From positions 1 through 5,923 of the forward strand of contig DATGLT010000058.1 in assembly GCA_035294005.1 (NCBI GenBank): a stretch of 5,923 nucleotides of DNA. The letters are read 5' to 3'. Shown one piece after another: positions 1 through 5,453 of this stretch (position 1 is its first letter; each line of letters opens with the position of its first letter). Below the pieces are notes generated by a model. The model was not told the origin of the DNA. It worked only from the letters and a program-made list of their open reading frames with translations, and searched no databases. Position numbers and translations under genes: made by a program. The DNA comes from JANXQE01 sp035294005. Lineage in GTDB: Bacteria > Verrucomicrobiota > Verrucomicrobiia > Limisphaerales > UBA8199.

Positions 1-213
1 GAAATTCACCTTTTTGCCCTCTTCTGGAATCTGCAGGGACGCGGCCAACCCCGCGATGTGATGCAGGCCTTTCGGCGTGTACTCAAATCTAAATCCTTCC
101 TTCGAAACGATGTTTAAGCCTGTGATCCACTTAGCCCTTGCAAACCGGTCCTTAAGCAAGTTTAGCGGCTCGTGGTCGAATTTGTCCTGATCGGCCGGGA
201 TGAACTGTTCCAT
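1..213 (-). CDS. 5' part of an unknown gene, cut by the left window edge (71 codons visible)
   Basis: ATG 213 opens a minus-strand frame that runs without a stop to base 1. The visible protein begins MEQFIPADQDKFDHEPL and continues with LLKDRFARAKWITGLN, KEGFRFEYTPKGLHHIAGLAASL and ends IPEEGKKVNF at the edge. Composition and the lack of stops look like real coding sequence, with an amphipathic helix followed by an F-x-F-E-Y-T-P-K-G strand and a helix. A weak GTGG lies about 9 bases upstream. I do not recognise the family. It follows the 51-aa gene by 46 bases on the same strand, so it is probably the next gene of the replication operon. Confidence 0.68.
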   Translation of the reverse strand, partial: MEQFIPADQDKFDHEPLNLLKDRFARAKWITGLNIVSKEGFRFEYTPKGLHHIAGLAASLQIPEEGKKVNF

Positions 214-259
214 CTGATAGCCACTCTACTAATCCGTGCCAATTTTCTCAATCTTCCAG

Positions 260-415
260 TCACCTGTCTTCCCGAATATCGACGCATCGAAATCCAAAAC
301 CTCGAAGCGCGACCTTAAGCAAGCCGCGCATCCGCTGGAGCGGCGGCGTCCGCCAGCAACCCGGCACCGGCCTAAGTGTGAGGACCCACCTCTTTGAATC
401 TCCGGAGGCAGGCAT
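260..415 (-). CDS. Small conserved-looking protein, W-x-L-T-L-R-P / LLK-x-ALRGFGFRC type
   Basis: About 51 residues from ATG 415: a short lead, RWVLTLRPVPG, then QRMRGLLKVALRGFGFRCVDI. I recall this pattern, a beta strand ending in LRP followed by an Arg/Leu helix and a GF/LRCV end, from small hypothetical proteins in phages and phage-like regions. I know of no function. The frame continues up to ATG 490, which would overlap the initiator's stop by 14 bases and add 25 residues. I prefer the shorter form because the conserved part starts near it and the extra stretch is occupied by palindromes, though no clear ribosome binding site supports either start. It lies in the initiator operon, 46 bases before the next start. 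Confidence 0.6.
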   Translation of the reverse strand: MPASGDSKRWVLTLRPVPGCWRTPPLQRMRGLLKVALRGFGFRCVDIREDR

Positions 416-427
416 CGCGACATTCGA

Positions 428-457
428 GTGGACGTCCACCGGGTCCACTGTGGACAA
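428..457. promoter_or_regulatory. Nested GTGGAC palindromes with a DnaA-box-like site downstream of the initiator
   Basis: GTGGACGTCCAC (428-439) is a perfect 12-bp palindrome. GTCCAC-T-GTGGAC (443-455) is a second palindrome three bases on, so four GTGGAC hexamers alternate in orientation within 28 bases. GGGTCCAC (441-448) is the iteron core GTGGACCC in inverse orientation. TGTGGACAA (449-457) is TTGTCCACA on the minus strand, one base from the classic DnaA box and equal to the form reported for high-GC actinobacteria. A Rep or DnaA binding cluster is inference. Confidence 0.5.
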
Positions 458-476
458 GGTGCTGCGTTCGGATTGG

Positions 477-1712
477 CTACTCGGCTGCATCCTTGGCAGG
501 TTCGGGCTTCGGTCTGTTCCTCCTGGCGTCCATCGCCCAGCTCAGCGCTTTTATGCGCCAATCTCGCTTCGACCAAATTGGATTCGCTGAAAACTCTGAG
601 AACCAATGCTGAGCCATCGCCTGTGGCTTCCCGTATTCCGCAAAGAGTTCCGTGATTTCTTCAAGGGATGGTGGCTTGAACGCAGATGGCGCCGGCTCCG
701 CTTCTGGCTTTTCCAAAGTTTTAACCTCTTCGCCTCGCACAGCGAGAGAGGTACCATCATTTGTTAAAGAGCTTTTATTTAAAGGCTCTTCTTTAAAAGC
801 ACTTATTTTAGTGGACCCATTCGTGGACCCATTCGTGGACCCGTTGTGGCCATCATTTGGTCCCGTTCTGGCCCCTTCCTTTTTAAGTGGCCCTTTTTCA
901 CCTGACATTTCGGCGTCCCTTTTTAAGTGGCCCTTTCGTGGCTCTTTCGTGGACCCGTTGTGGCCCTGTTCTGGCCCTTGTCCCCAAATTGACCGGTCAG
1001 CGTGCCGGCGGAGCTCGACTTTTGCACGCTGAGCTTTCATTTCGGCCACCTCCTGGCGCAGTTCCTCGGGTGTGCCAGACGTCTTGAAATACACATTTCG
1101 CCGACTGGCCTGGCAGCGAACGATCAAACCTCGGGCTTCGAGGCTGTCCAAAGTATCCCGCAGTTGGCGCACTGTGAGCGGTTCTGGCCCCCCTTTTTTC
1201 AATCGCTCCATCATCACCTCTGGTGTTTTGAATCCGAGCTGCCTCGCGATAAGCATCGGGCGCCGGATGAGCACGGGGGGTTTCTTGAAGCCGACAACAG
1301 AGTTTATGGCGCAGAGTGTAGTGAATTCACGGTACGTCGGCTCGTCGCGATTGTAGCAGCCCCAGAACAGTTCGGCGGATATAAAGACAACGGGCCCAGC
1401 TCCGTAAACTGATTCGTGTTCACTTGTGAACTTATAGCACTCGTCGGACTTGTGAGTGAGATTCAACAGGCTCCCGATGTTAACGCCACAAACGATGGCA
1501 CCGCGAACAAACGCCTTGTGGCGCTCAGATCGATCGAAATCTCGCAGATGCCGATCCGAGACATATGATCGCAGCTTATTGGAATCAATCTCAGCATCGC
1601 TGCCGGCTCGCTCCAAGGCGCTAGCCAGGATCATCTGCAGTCGTAGCTTTGGATCCGGTTGCGGCAAAGCCAGCAGGCAGAGCGGGAAGGTGAAGAACTT
1701 TCCGGGGCTCAT
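477..1712 (-). CDS. Phage-type replication initiator / replisome organiser-like protein, 411 aa
   Basis: This is the likely origin-binding protein that recruits the host replisome. The start is ATG 1712, with GGGA 7 bases upstream and overlap ATGA with the small upstream frame. The N-terminus KFFTFPLCLLAL and the first ~140 residues look like a folded domain. Residues about 145-212 read as a winged helix: helices IRRPMLIARQLGF and TVRQLRDTLDSLEARGLI, then wing VRCQASRRNVYFKTS. Residues 215-345 are a hydrophilic, low-complexity linker with HNGST, KGHLK and three tandem NGST units. Residues 346-396 (FKPPSLEEITELFAEYG...FSEF...W..RDWRIKALSW) match the C-terminal helical pattern shared by many phage replication proteins (P-x-x-E-E-...-A-x-x-F-...-W-x-x-x-D-W-x-x-x-x-x-x-W). 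The linker is encoded by iteron-like DNA. The initiator call is by motif and architecture; the exact family needs a profile search. Confidence 0.78.
   Translation of the reverse strand: MSPGKFFTFPLCLLALPQPDPKLRLQMILASALERAGSDAEIDSNKLRSYVSDRHLRDFDRSERHKAFVRGAIVCGVNIGSLLNLTHKSDECYKFTSEHESVYGAGPVVFISAELFWGCYNRDEPTYREFTTLCAINSVVGFKKPPVLIRRPMLIARQLGFKTPEVMMERLKKGGPEPLTVRQLRDTLDSLEARGLIVRCQASRRNVYFKTSGTPEELRQEVAEMKAQRAKVELRRHADRSIWGQGPEQGHNGSTKEPRKGHLKRDAEMSGEKGPLKKEGARTGPNDGHNGSTNGSTNGSTKISAFKEEPLNKSSLTNDGTSLAVRGEEVKTLEKPEAEPAPSAFKPPSLEEITELFAEYGKPQAMAQHWFSEFSANPIWSKRDWRIKALSWAMDARRNRPKPEPAKDAAE
811..846. repeat. Three tandem 12-bp repeats, GTGGACCCATTC type
   Basis: Units lie at 811-822, 823-834 (identical GTGGACCCATTC) and 835-846 (GTGGACCCGTTG). 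On the coding strand they specify NGST repeats of the initiator's linker, so unit length keeps the reading frame. A fourth unit identical to the third lies at 949-960. Confidence 0.9.
832..965. repeat. Direct repeat pair of 20 bp (832-851 and 946-965)
   Basis: TTCGTGGACCCGTTGTGGCC occurs exactly at both places, 114 bases apart (start to start), and mismatches begin on either side. Each copy is followed downstream by GTTCTGGCCC (865-874 and 968-977), so a longer degenerate unit is duplicated. The pair brackets the 19-bp repeat pair, giving a nested arrangement. Confidence 0.9.
878..936. repeat. Direct repeat pair of 19 bp (878-896 and 918-936)
   Basis: CCTTTTTAAGTGGCCCTTT is repeated exactly with a 40-base start-to-start distance, about four helical turns. 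The second copy leads into GTGGCCCTTTC (927-937), GTGGCTCTTTC (938-948) and GTGGACCCGTTG (949-960), which are head-to-tail GTGG-headed units of 11-12 bases. Confidence 0.9.
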
Positions 1713-1777
1713 AGGATGATCCCGGCCGGCTCGGCGCCGTTATTGACTGTCCGTTTGGTTGTGCTTAGTGTTTCCAT
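1709..1777 (-). CDS. Possible 22-codon ORF translationally coupled to the initiator gene
   Basis: In the 127-base gap between the 106-aa gene and the initiator, one minus-strand frame is open from about 1836 to a TGA at 1711-1709. That TGA overlaps the initiator's ATG as ATGA. The only ATG is at 1777 (peptide METLSTTKRTVNNGAEPAGIIL). The open frame extends 17 codons further upstream (ITREAIDGDTGENLPI just before the ATG) with no standard start. No Shine-Dalgarno precedes the ATG. It may be a real coupling peptide, a remnant of a longer gene, or chance. Confidence 0.3.
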   Translation of the reverse strand: METLSTTKRTVNNGAEPAGIIL

Positions 1778-1839
1778 GATTGGTAGATTTTCACCCGTGT
1801 CGCCGTCGATGGCTTCGCGGGTGATTTTTTCTGGAATCG

Positions 1840-2160
1840 TTAATCAGGTCCGGACTCCTTTTCGCGGTTTCTGGCCCGGGCCCACCGTACCAAATGATTG
1901 AGAATGGCAGCACCGAGCGGACATGTTGGCGCTCCATCTCGAACCATCAACCGTATGAAAGCGTCATCGCCACCATGACAATACCTCTCTCGGTTCAAGT
2001 TCAGGCCGTGTTGAATTTCCTCGCGTGTGGCGCTCATCGGCTTGGGCTCCCGCATCGCCTCAGAACAGATGGAGAAGGCGATAACCTCCTGCTGCGTCAA
2101 TGGAGCCTCTGGCGCAAACTGGACACCTGCCAGAACGATCGCAAATAATCCCTGGTCCAT
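1840..2160 (-). CDS. Small protein of unknown function, 106 aa
   Basis: The start is ATG 2160, which overlaps the preceding TAA as TAATG, the usual geometry for termination-reinitiation. There is no separate Shine-Dalgarno. The protein has an N-terminal hydrophobic helix (GLFAIVLAGV), too short and mixed to call a membrane segment, then TQQEVIAFSICSEAMREPK and a C-terminal half with YCHGGDDAFIRLMVRDGAPTC and an Arg-rich helix LVRWARARNREKE. The three Cys (in FSIC, RYCHG, PTCP) do not form a standard zinc motif. No family is recognised. The position immediately before the replication initiator suggests an accessory replication or control role, by context only. Confidence 0.65.
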   Translation of the reverse strand: MDQGLFAIVLAGVQFAPEAPLTQQEVIAFSICSEAMREPKPMSATREEIQHGLNLNRERYCHGGDDAFIRLMVRDGAPTCPLGAAILNHLVRWARARNREKESGPD

Positions 2161-3635
2161 TACTGAGCGCTCGCGTCAGGAGTCAGCGATGCAGGCTCCG
2201 ATTGGTTAACTCCAGGCAGGCCGAGCGGGGACTGGCTGGCGTTCCGAAGAATCTTCAACAGCGAATTTGCGCCCTGAATCGCCGTCGGATCCCCGGCCTG
2301 TATTTTCTGGTTCGATTGCGCGATGAACTGATTTATCTGGCTCTCAGGTAGCCCCTTTTGCCTCAGCCCCGAACGGACTAGAAGCTCAATCTGTTGCTTC
2401 TCTTGCGGCGTTGCCTGTACAAGTTGCTGCGGGCCAACTGCAGGTTGAGGATTCATGAACCGAGTAGCGGCCCTGAAGGACTGAATCTCATTCGGTCCTG
2501 GCGGAAGGTCCGCACGGTCCCCAGAGATGGCGTCGCCAAGGACCGTGCCAACGTTTGAAAAAATACTGCCCTGGGTATCAGGATTGCCTGAATCTGGAGC
2601 GAAGTTGGCCTTACCAGCGAACCCGCCCGTATCCGAAAAGGCATTCATGGACTGCTGGATGGGCGTCGTTTGATTGAACGGACGCGCCGGCCTGGGATTC
2701 TGCGGCGCCGTGGTAACCGGTGCCGCGGTGGGATTCGTGACAGCCGGGTTGGACGACACAGCCTTCATGACGTCGTTCGGATTAGATTCGGGCCCCAACA
2801 TCTTCATCGTGTCCTTGATGACACTTGGCGGAAGGAACCCGGCATTGGCTCCGATATGAGAGTACGCCTGTTGCACAAGGATTTGCCTTTCGCGGTTGGC
2901 GTCCTCCAAGGCTTTCATGGCGCCCATCAGATCGGCCTTCTGGGTCTCGCTGGCCGAATCTTGAAGTGGCTTCAGGTATGCCTGAAGAAACTCTTGGGCA
3001 TTGGCAAGTTGGTCCTTGGTGAAGAACCCGCTAAATAAGCCTTGAGTGCCCCAGTAAGAATGCAGCCCCTGAACTGCCTGGTCGACCGCCTTGGCCGGGT
3101 CCTGGTTGGTCGAGATGACATTCCACAGTTGTGCCCGAACTGAGTCAGGAAGCTTTGCGGCTGAGGGATCATTCAAAGCATTGCGCAATGCCTGGATCCG
3201 CTGCTCTTTGTTTCCAAGGTTTGGTGTGGAGGCGATCCGATGGATGGTATCGAAGGCTTGCTTCTGCTTATCTTGTGCGGCCTCCATCTGTGATTTAATG
3301 AGATCCAGCTGAGTCCCCGCTCTTTGAGTCATGAACTCCTTCTTAGCTGACGCCGCCTCGTCCAGGCTCATGTCCGACCGAACCGGTATTCCCTGGTCGG
3401 CCATCTGCCTTAAAGCCAAGACCCTTTCACGCTCGTTCTCCTCGGCCATCCTCCGTTTCGAAGCCGCTTGTGCCGCGGTCTGTTCGTATCCCCTCTCGGA
3501 AGCAATGTCTTCCAAATGCTGCTGACGCTGGCGATCGGCAAACGACTTGGCCGTCATCAGGTTCGTGAGATTGTCCAGAGCGCTCGGTGAAGCTAACTGT
3601 TCCCTGTTTAGCCTCCAAATTTCTGACGCGTTCAA
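2160..3635 (-). CDS. Cysteine-free helical protein with Pro/Thr linker, possible phage virion/internal protein, 491 aa
   Basis: I chose TTG 3635 because GGAG lies 7 bases upstream (AACTGGAGTCAATTTTG) and no better start is seen. Residues 1-130 are charged and Gln/Ala/Glu-rich, likely long helices or coiled coil (REQLAS..., SKRRMAEENERERVLALRQ). Residues 130-285 are helical with a small aromatic patch (SYWGTQGLFSGFF, 193-205). Residues 294-330 form a Pro/Thr/Asn/Ala-rich linker. Residues 332-395 are Gly/Asp/Asn-rich, and 400-491 are Gln-rich helices ending in a disordered tail. There is not one cysteine and no secretion signal. This composition is common in phage internal-virion, ejection or tail-associated proteins, but no specific family is recognised. 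Its stop TAA overlaps the next ATG (TAATG), so it is part of the same operon as the replication genes. Confidence 0.8.
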   Translation of the reverse strand: MNASEIWRLNREQLASPSALDNLTNLMTAKSFADRQRQQHLEDIASERGYEQTAAQAASKRRMAEENERERVLALRQMADQGIPVRSDMSLDEAASAKKEFMTQRAGTQLDLIKSQMEAAQDKQKQAFDTIHRIASTPNLGNKEQRIQALRNALNDPSAAKLPDSVRAQLWNVISTNQDPAKAVDQAVQGLHSYWGTQGLFSGFFTKDQLANAQEFLQAYLKPLQDSASETQKADLMGAMKALEDANRERQILVQQAYSHIGANAGFLPPSVIKDTMKMLGPESNPNDVMKAVSSNPAVTNPTAAPVTTAPQNPRPARPFNQTTPIQQSMNAFSDTGGFAGKANFAPDSGNPDTQGSIFSNVGTVLGDAISGDRADLPPGPNEIQSFRAATRFMNPQPAVGPQQLVQATPQEKQQIELLVRSGLRQKGLPESQINQFIAQSNQKIQAGDPTAIQGANSLLKILRNASQSPLGLPGVNQSEPASLTPDASAQ

Positions 3636-3678
3636 AATTGACTCCAGTTGTTAAGGGTTAATGCGACAATGACCGTAA

Positions 3679-3966
3679 TCAGTTCAGGGAAGCCTTTCGA
3701 CTCGACCTTCGATCGATTTCCGCCGCCTCCAATACGCTCAAGAGCCGGAGCAGTTGCAAGCCGGTCCCGAAGCCGACCGAAAGACTCTCGGACACCTCTA
3801 AAAGTAGCCGCCGAGTCTCCGAATGGTCATCATTCGCGCGAGCCGCCTCCACCGCGTCCAAAGCTTTCGCGACCTTGGCAACGCGCTTCCGATACGAAGC
3901 CAGGAATTGGTCAAACAGCTCCGCGGAAACTTCCTTTTCGGGGGACTGCTTTGGTTTTGGTTTCAC
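3679..3966 (-). CDS. Small helical protein of unknown function, 95 aa
   Basis: I do not recognise this protein. The start is GTG 3966, which overlaps the HTH gene's TGA as GTGA. It is preceded by AGAAGG with a 7-base spacer, a convincing ribosome binding site; a TTG at 3990 is less likely. The N-terminus is Lys/Pro-rich (KPKPKQSPEKE). The rest is predicted helical and rich in Ala, Leu, Glu and Arg, with FDQFLASYRKRVAKVAKALDAV and a LQLLRLLSVLEAAEID helix near the end, so a helical bundle or oligomeric helper protein is plausible. There are no cysteines, signal peptide or membrane segment. Tight coupling to the HTH gene suggests the two are made together. Confidence 0.7.
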   Translation of the reverse strand: MKPKPKQSPEKEVSAELFDQFLASYRKRVAKVAKALDAVEAARANDDHSETRRLLLEVSESLSVGFGTGLQLLRLLSVLEAAEIDRRSSRKASLN

Positions 3967-4211
3967 GCTGCAGCCTTCTGCTTTGCACAAATACCCGGCG
4001 ACTCCCGGAAGAACTCGCCAGATTCGGCGCGCGCGAGAAACTGCAAAATGTCAGATTGGGCCAAGTAAAGCTTTCCGTAAATATTGATTGGATGAATAAG
4101 GCCCGCCTTCGCCCATCGCCATGCAGTGGTGTCTGAAATTCCGATGTCCCTCGCCCATTTCTTAAGCGCCACTACCGGAACCGTAGGAACTGTGGTTGTC
4201 TGCTTTGTCAT
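3963..4211 (-). CDS. Small helix-turn-helix protein, excisionase/AlpA-like
   Basis: An 82-residue DNA-binding protein. Residues about 15-60 read as the HTH_17/MerR-type fold of excisionases and AlpA regulators. The first helix is ALKKWARDIG, the turn and recognition helix are ISDTTAWRWAKAG, the wing is LIHPINIYGKLYL, and the closing helix is QSDILQFLARA. Such proteins bend DNA at att sites for excision or switch on element genes. I chose ATG 4211. The frame also opens with GTG 4259, which overlaps the upstream stop as TAGTG and would add 16 poorly convincing residues. No good Shine-Dalgarno precedes ATG 4211, and the inverted repeat 4211-4234 abuts it. The stop TGA (3965-3963) overlaps the next gene's GTG. 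Alternative role: repressor or transcriptional activator of the replication operon. Confidence 0.82.
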   Translation of the reverse strand: MTKQTTTVPTVPVVALKKWARDIGISDTTAWRWAKAGLIHPINIYGKLYLAQSDILQFLARAESGEFFRESPGICAKQKAAA

Positions 4212-4234
4212 TTCGTGAACAGATTTGCACGAAA
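4211..4234. promoter_or_regulatory. Perfect inverted repeat TTTCGTG-N10-CACGAAA at the HTH gene start
   Basis: TTTCGTG (4211-4217) and CACGAAA (4228-4234) form a perfect 7-bp dyad with a 10-base centre. The arm centres are about 17 bases apart, close to two helical turns, which suits a dimeric DNA-binding protein. It ends on the first base of the ATG at 4211-4209, so a bound protein or an RNA hairpin would cover the start. Autoregulation by the encoded HTH protein, or excisionase binding, is the simplest idea. It is inference from position only. Confidence 0.5.
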
Positions 4235-4258
4235 CGAAAAGAAATGGCCCTCTCCCCA

Positions 4259-5431
4259 CTATTTTCCAGGCCGGTGTAAGCGGAAAGTGGCAAAAAAAGG
4301 CTGAAATACCGGCCGGAGTCGCTTCGTTTCCTGAACTCTATTATCGACCGGGTTGCCCGGTAGGTGGACCTTTGTAAAACACCTCTTCACCGCCTGCAGA
4401 GCCTCTTCCCACTGGGACAGCGTAGGGTTAGAGCCAAGTAATGGCAGGCCGGCCGACCTCAATGAGATACCGTGGTGCTGAAGCCAGATACTAAGCTTCT
4501 GGAGTCCACGGCCCGCGCGGCGCCAATCCCACGCGATACAACCGAGAGCGCAGACCTCTGGGGAAACCTGCTTGGTATGAATGGCCTTTTTCACTCGCTG
4601 GCATTTTTCCCGGTAATTTCGATAGCTGCAGTTCTTGGCGAGGAACGTTTCAATGCTGCTGGTCAGGGATTCCCGGTAGAAATTCAGAATGTTCGCGTCC
4701 CTTTCGCTCAATTGAACCAAGAGCGGCGTCAGGTCCACACTCACGACAAATGGATGAAAGACCGAGCGTTTGAACTTGAGTGGGTTCTTGGCAACACGTG
4801 TCCTATCAACGCTCTCTTCGTAGGCGCGGAATTTGGTAAACTCCTTGAATCGGTTTAACTGCCGGGAGAACTCTCGAAGGATGGCTCGGCGGCCCAGAGT
4901 GCAATCAAACGTTACTCGGACTCGACCTATTCTGCTCAAGACGAATTTACTCGGACAGATCCGGACGATGGCCCGTCGATGACGTCTCAGAAATTTCCAT
5001 CGAACTCTTCGGACGGTTAATTCGAGCTTGGTAAACGGTACAATTAGCCCTAGTCGACTAAGATCGCCTCCGAACGTGTTTTGGAAATCATGCTTGGTTG
5101 ACTCATTCGATTTCGGCCACGGAGGGAGCCGGCGTTGCCGCGGATGGGACTTTCGCCAGGCGTCAAATCCTGGGTGACGGCGAACAATCTCATAACCACG
5201 GATAATTTGATTCTCGCTGAACTTCGTGAAGTCCTCGCGGAGGCACGCAAACCACCATTCACGCTGTGCGCGTTTGACAGTGAACCGCTGGGCGCCTGGA
5301 AAACTCGGAGCATCGGACTTTTGAAGCATTGCAAGGACCATCTGGGGGTTCAATTCTTTGCCGCTGTCCCTTAATGCTTGTTCGTAGCATTCCTTTGTTC
5401 CCTGCTTTGGGCGCATCTTTGGGGTGCTCAC
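4259..5431 (-). CDS. Basic protein of unknown function, 390 aa, between integrase and HTH protein
   Basis: I do not recognise this family. The start is GTG at 5431, 22 bases after the integrase stop. An ATG five codons in (5416) is an alternative, and neither has a clear Shine-Dalgarno sequence. The first ~110 residues look globular, with W/R-rich segments (AQREWWFACLREDF, GFDAWRKSHP). A long Arg/Lys-rich stretch at about 135-215 includes WKFLRRHRRAIVRI and would suit nucleic-acid contact. A helical C-terminal half contains a VCALGCIAWDWRRAGRGLQKLSIWL-like segment, given here only as its key run CIAWDWRR. There are no signal peptide, membrane segments or recognisable catalytic motif. The stop TAG (4261-4259) overlaps a possible downstream GTG (TAGTG). 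A run of seven T on the coding strand near the 3' end (4298-4292) is in phase for -1 slippage into the HTH frame. Its place between integrase and an excisionase-like gene suggests a role in element maintenance or control, which is inference. Confidence 0.75.
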   Translation of the reverse strand: MSTPKMRPKQGTKECYEQALRDSGKELNPQMVLAMLQKSDAPSFPGAQRFTVKRAQREWWFACLREDFTKFSENQIIRGYEIVRRHPGFDAWRKSHPRQRRLPPWPKSNESTKHDFQNTFGGDLSRLGLIVPFTKLELTVRRVRWKFLRRHRRAIVRICPSKFVLSRIGRVRVTFDCTLGRRAILREFSRQLNRFKEFTKFRAYEESVDRTRVAKNPLKFKRSVFHPFVVSVDLTPLLVQLSERDANILNFYRESLTSSIETFLAKNCSYRNYREKCQRVKKAIHTKQVSPEVCALGCIAWDWRRAGRGLQKLSIWLQHHGISLRSAGLPLLGSNPTLSQWEEALQAVKRCFTKVHLPGNPVDNRVQETKRLRPVFQPFFATFRLHRPGK

Positions 5432-5453
5432 TTTTACGTGGCGTGAAAAAGTG
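5429..5453. promoter_or_regulatory. Inverted repeat between integrase stop and next start
   Basis: CACTTTT at 5429-5435 is mirrored by AAAAGTG at 5447-5453, a perfect 7-bp inverted repeat with an 11-base centre. It fills the whole gap between the integrase TAA and the GTG at 5431, and one arm contains that GTG. It could be a protein-binding operator or an RNA hairpin hiding the start. No T-run follows it on the minus strand, so it does not look like an intrinsic terminator. No function is shown by the sequence. Confidence 0.35.

Larger units (their letters stand above)
757..977. other. Candidate origin of replication inside the initiator gene (iterons plus AT-rich block)
   Basis: Bases 757-810 hold 13 G/C in 54 (24%), far below the surroundings, with nested TTAAAG/CTTTAA, AAGAGC/GCTCTT and GCTTTTA/TAAAAGC inverted repeats. 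Directly next to this, 811-977 is packed with direct repeats built on GTGG(A/C)CCC. An AT-rich unwinding block beside iterons within the initiator's own coding sequence is the known layout of the lambda origin in gene O. That this is an origin is inference from layout. The alternative is simple-sequence expansion in a disordered linker. Confidence 0.6.

Noticed and set aside
150..323. 11-bp direct repeat CCTTAAGCAAG at 150-160 and 313-323
   Set aside because: Both copies encode a similar LLK stretch in two different proteins. It is short and isolated, most likely coincidence.
229..606. Minus-strand 125-codon frame with Cys residues and a plausible tail (WKIEKIGTD)
   Set aside because: It overlaps the end of the initiator gene and the whole small LRP/FGFRC protein. 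It is Arg/Ser/Gly-biased as expected for a shifted frame, and the competing frame carries the recognisable pattern.
811..965. CRISPR-like look of spaced repeats
   Set aside because: Repeats are only 12-20 bp with irregular and overlapping spacing, sit inside a coding frame, and have no unique spacers of constant length.
652..1412. Plus-strand frames opposite the initiator gene (652-1032, 1002-1412)
   Set aside because: They are antisense to a 411-aa gene with domain-like motifs. The repetitive VDPFVDPFVDP text is just the reverse reading of the iterons.
3636..3678. Possible promoter upstream of the 491-aa gene
   Set aside because: The 43-base gap is AT-richer, but no paired -35/-10 elements with sensible spacing are visible.
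3648..4136. Plus-strand 162-codon frame
   Set aside because: It is antisense to the 95-aa gene and the HTH gene, both better supported (ribosome site, GTGA overlap, HTH fold). Its Pro/Arg/Ser-rich composition is typical of an antisense shadow.
4269..4314. GGCCGGT...ACCGGCC 7-bp inverted repeat flanking the slippery run
   Set aside because: The loop is 32 bases, one arm lies upstream of the slip site, and such GC-rich 7-mers are expected by chance here. I did not count it as frameshift support.
4347..4361. ACCGGG-TTG-CCCGGT hairpin as a terminator
   Set aside because: It lies within the 390-aa coding sequence and is not followed by a T-run on the minus strand.
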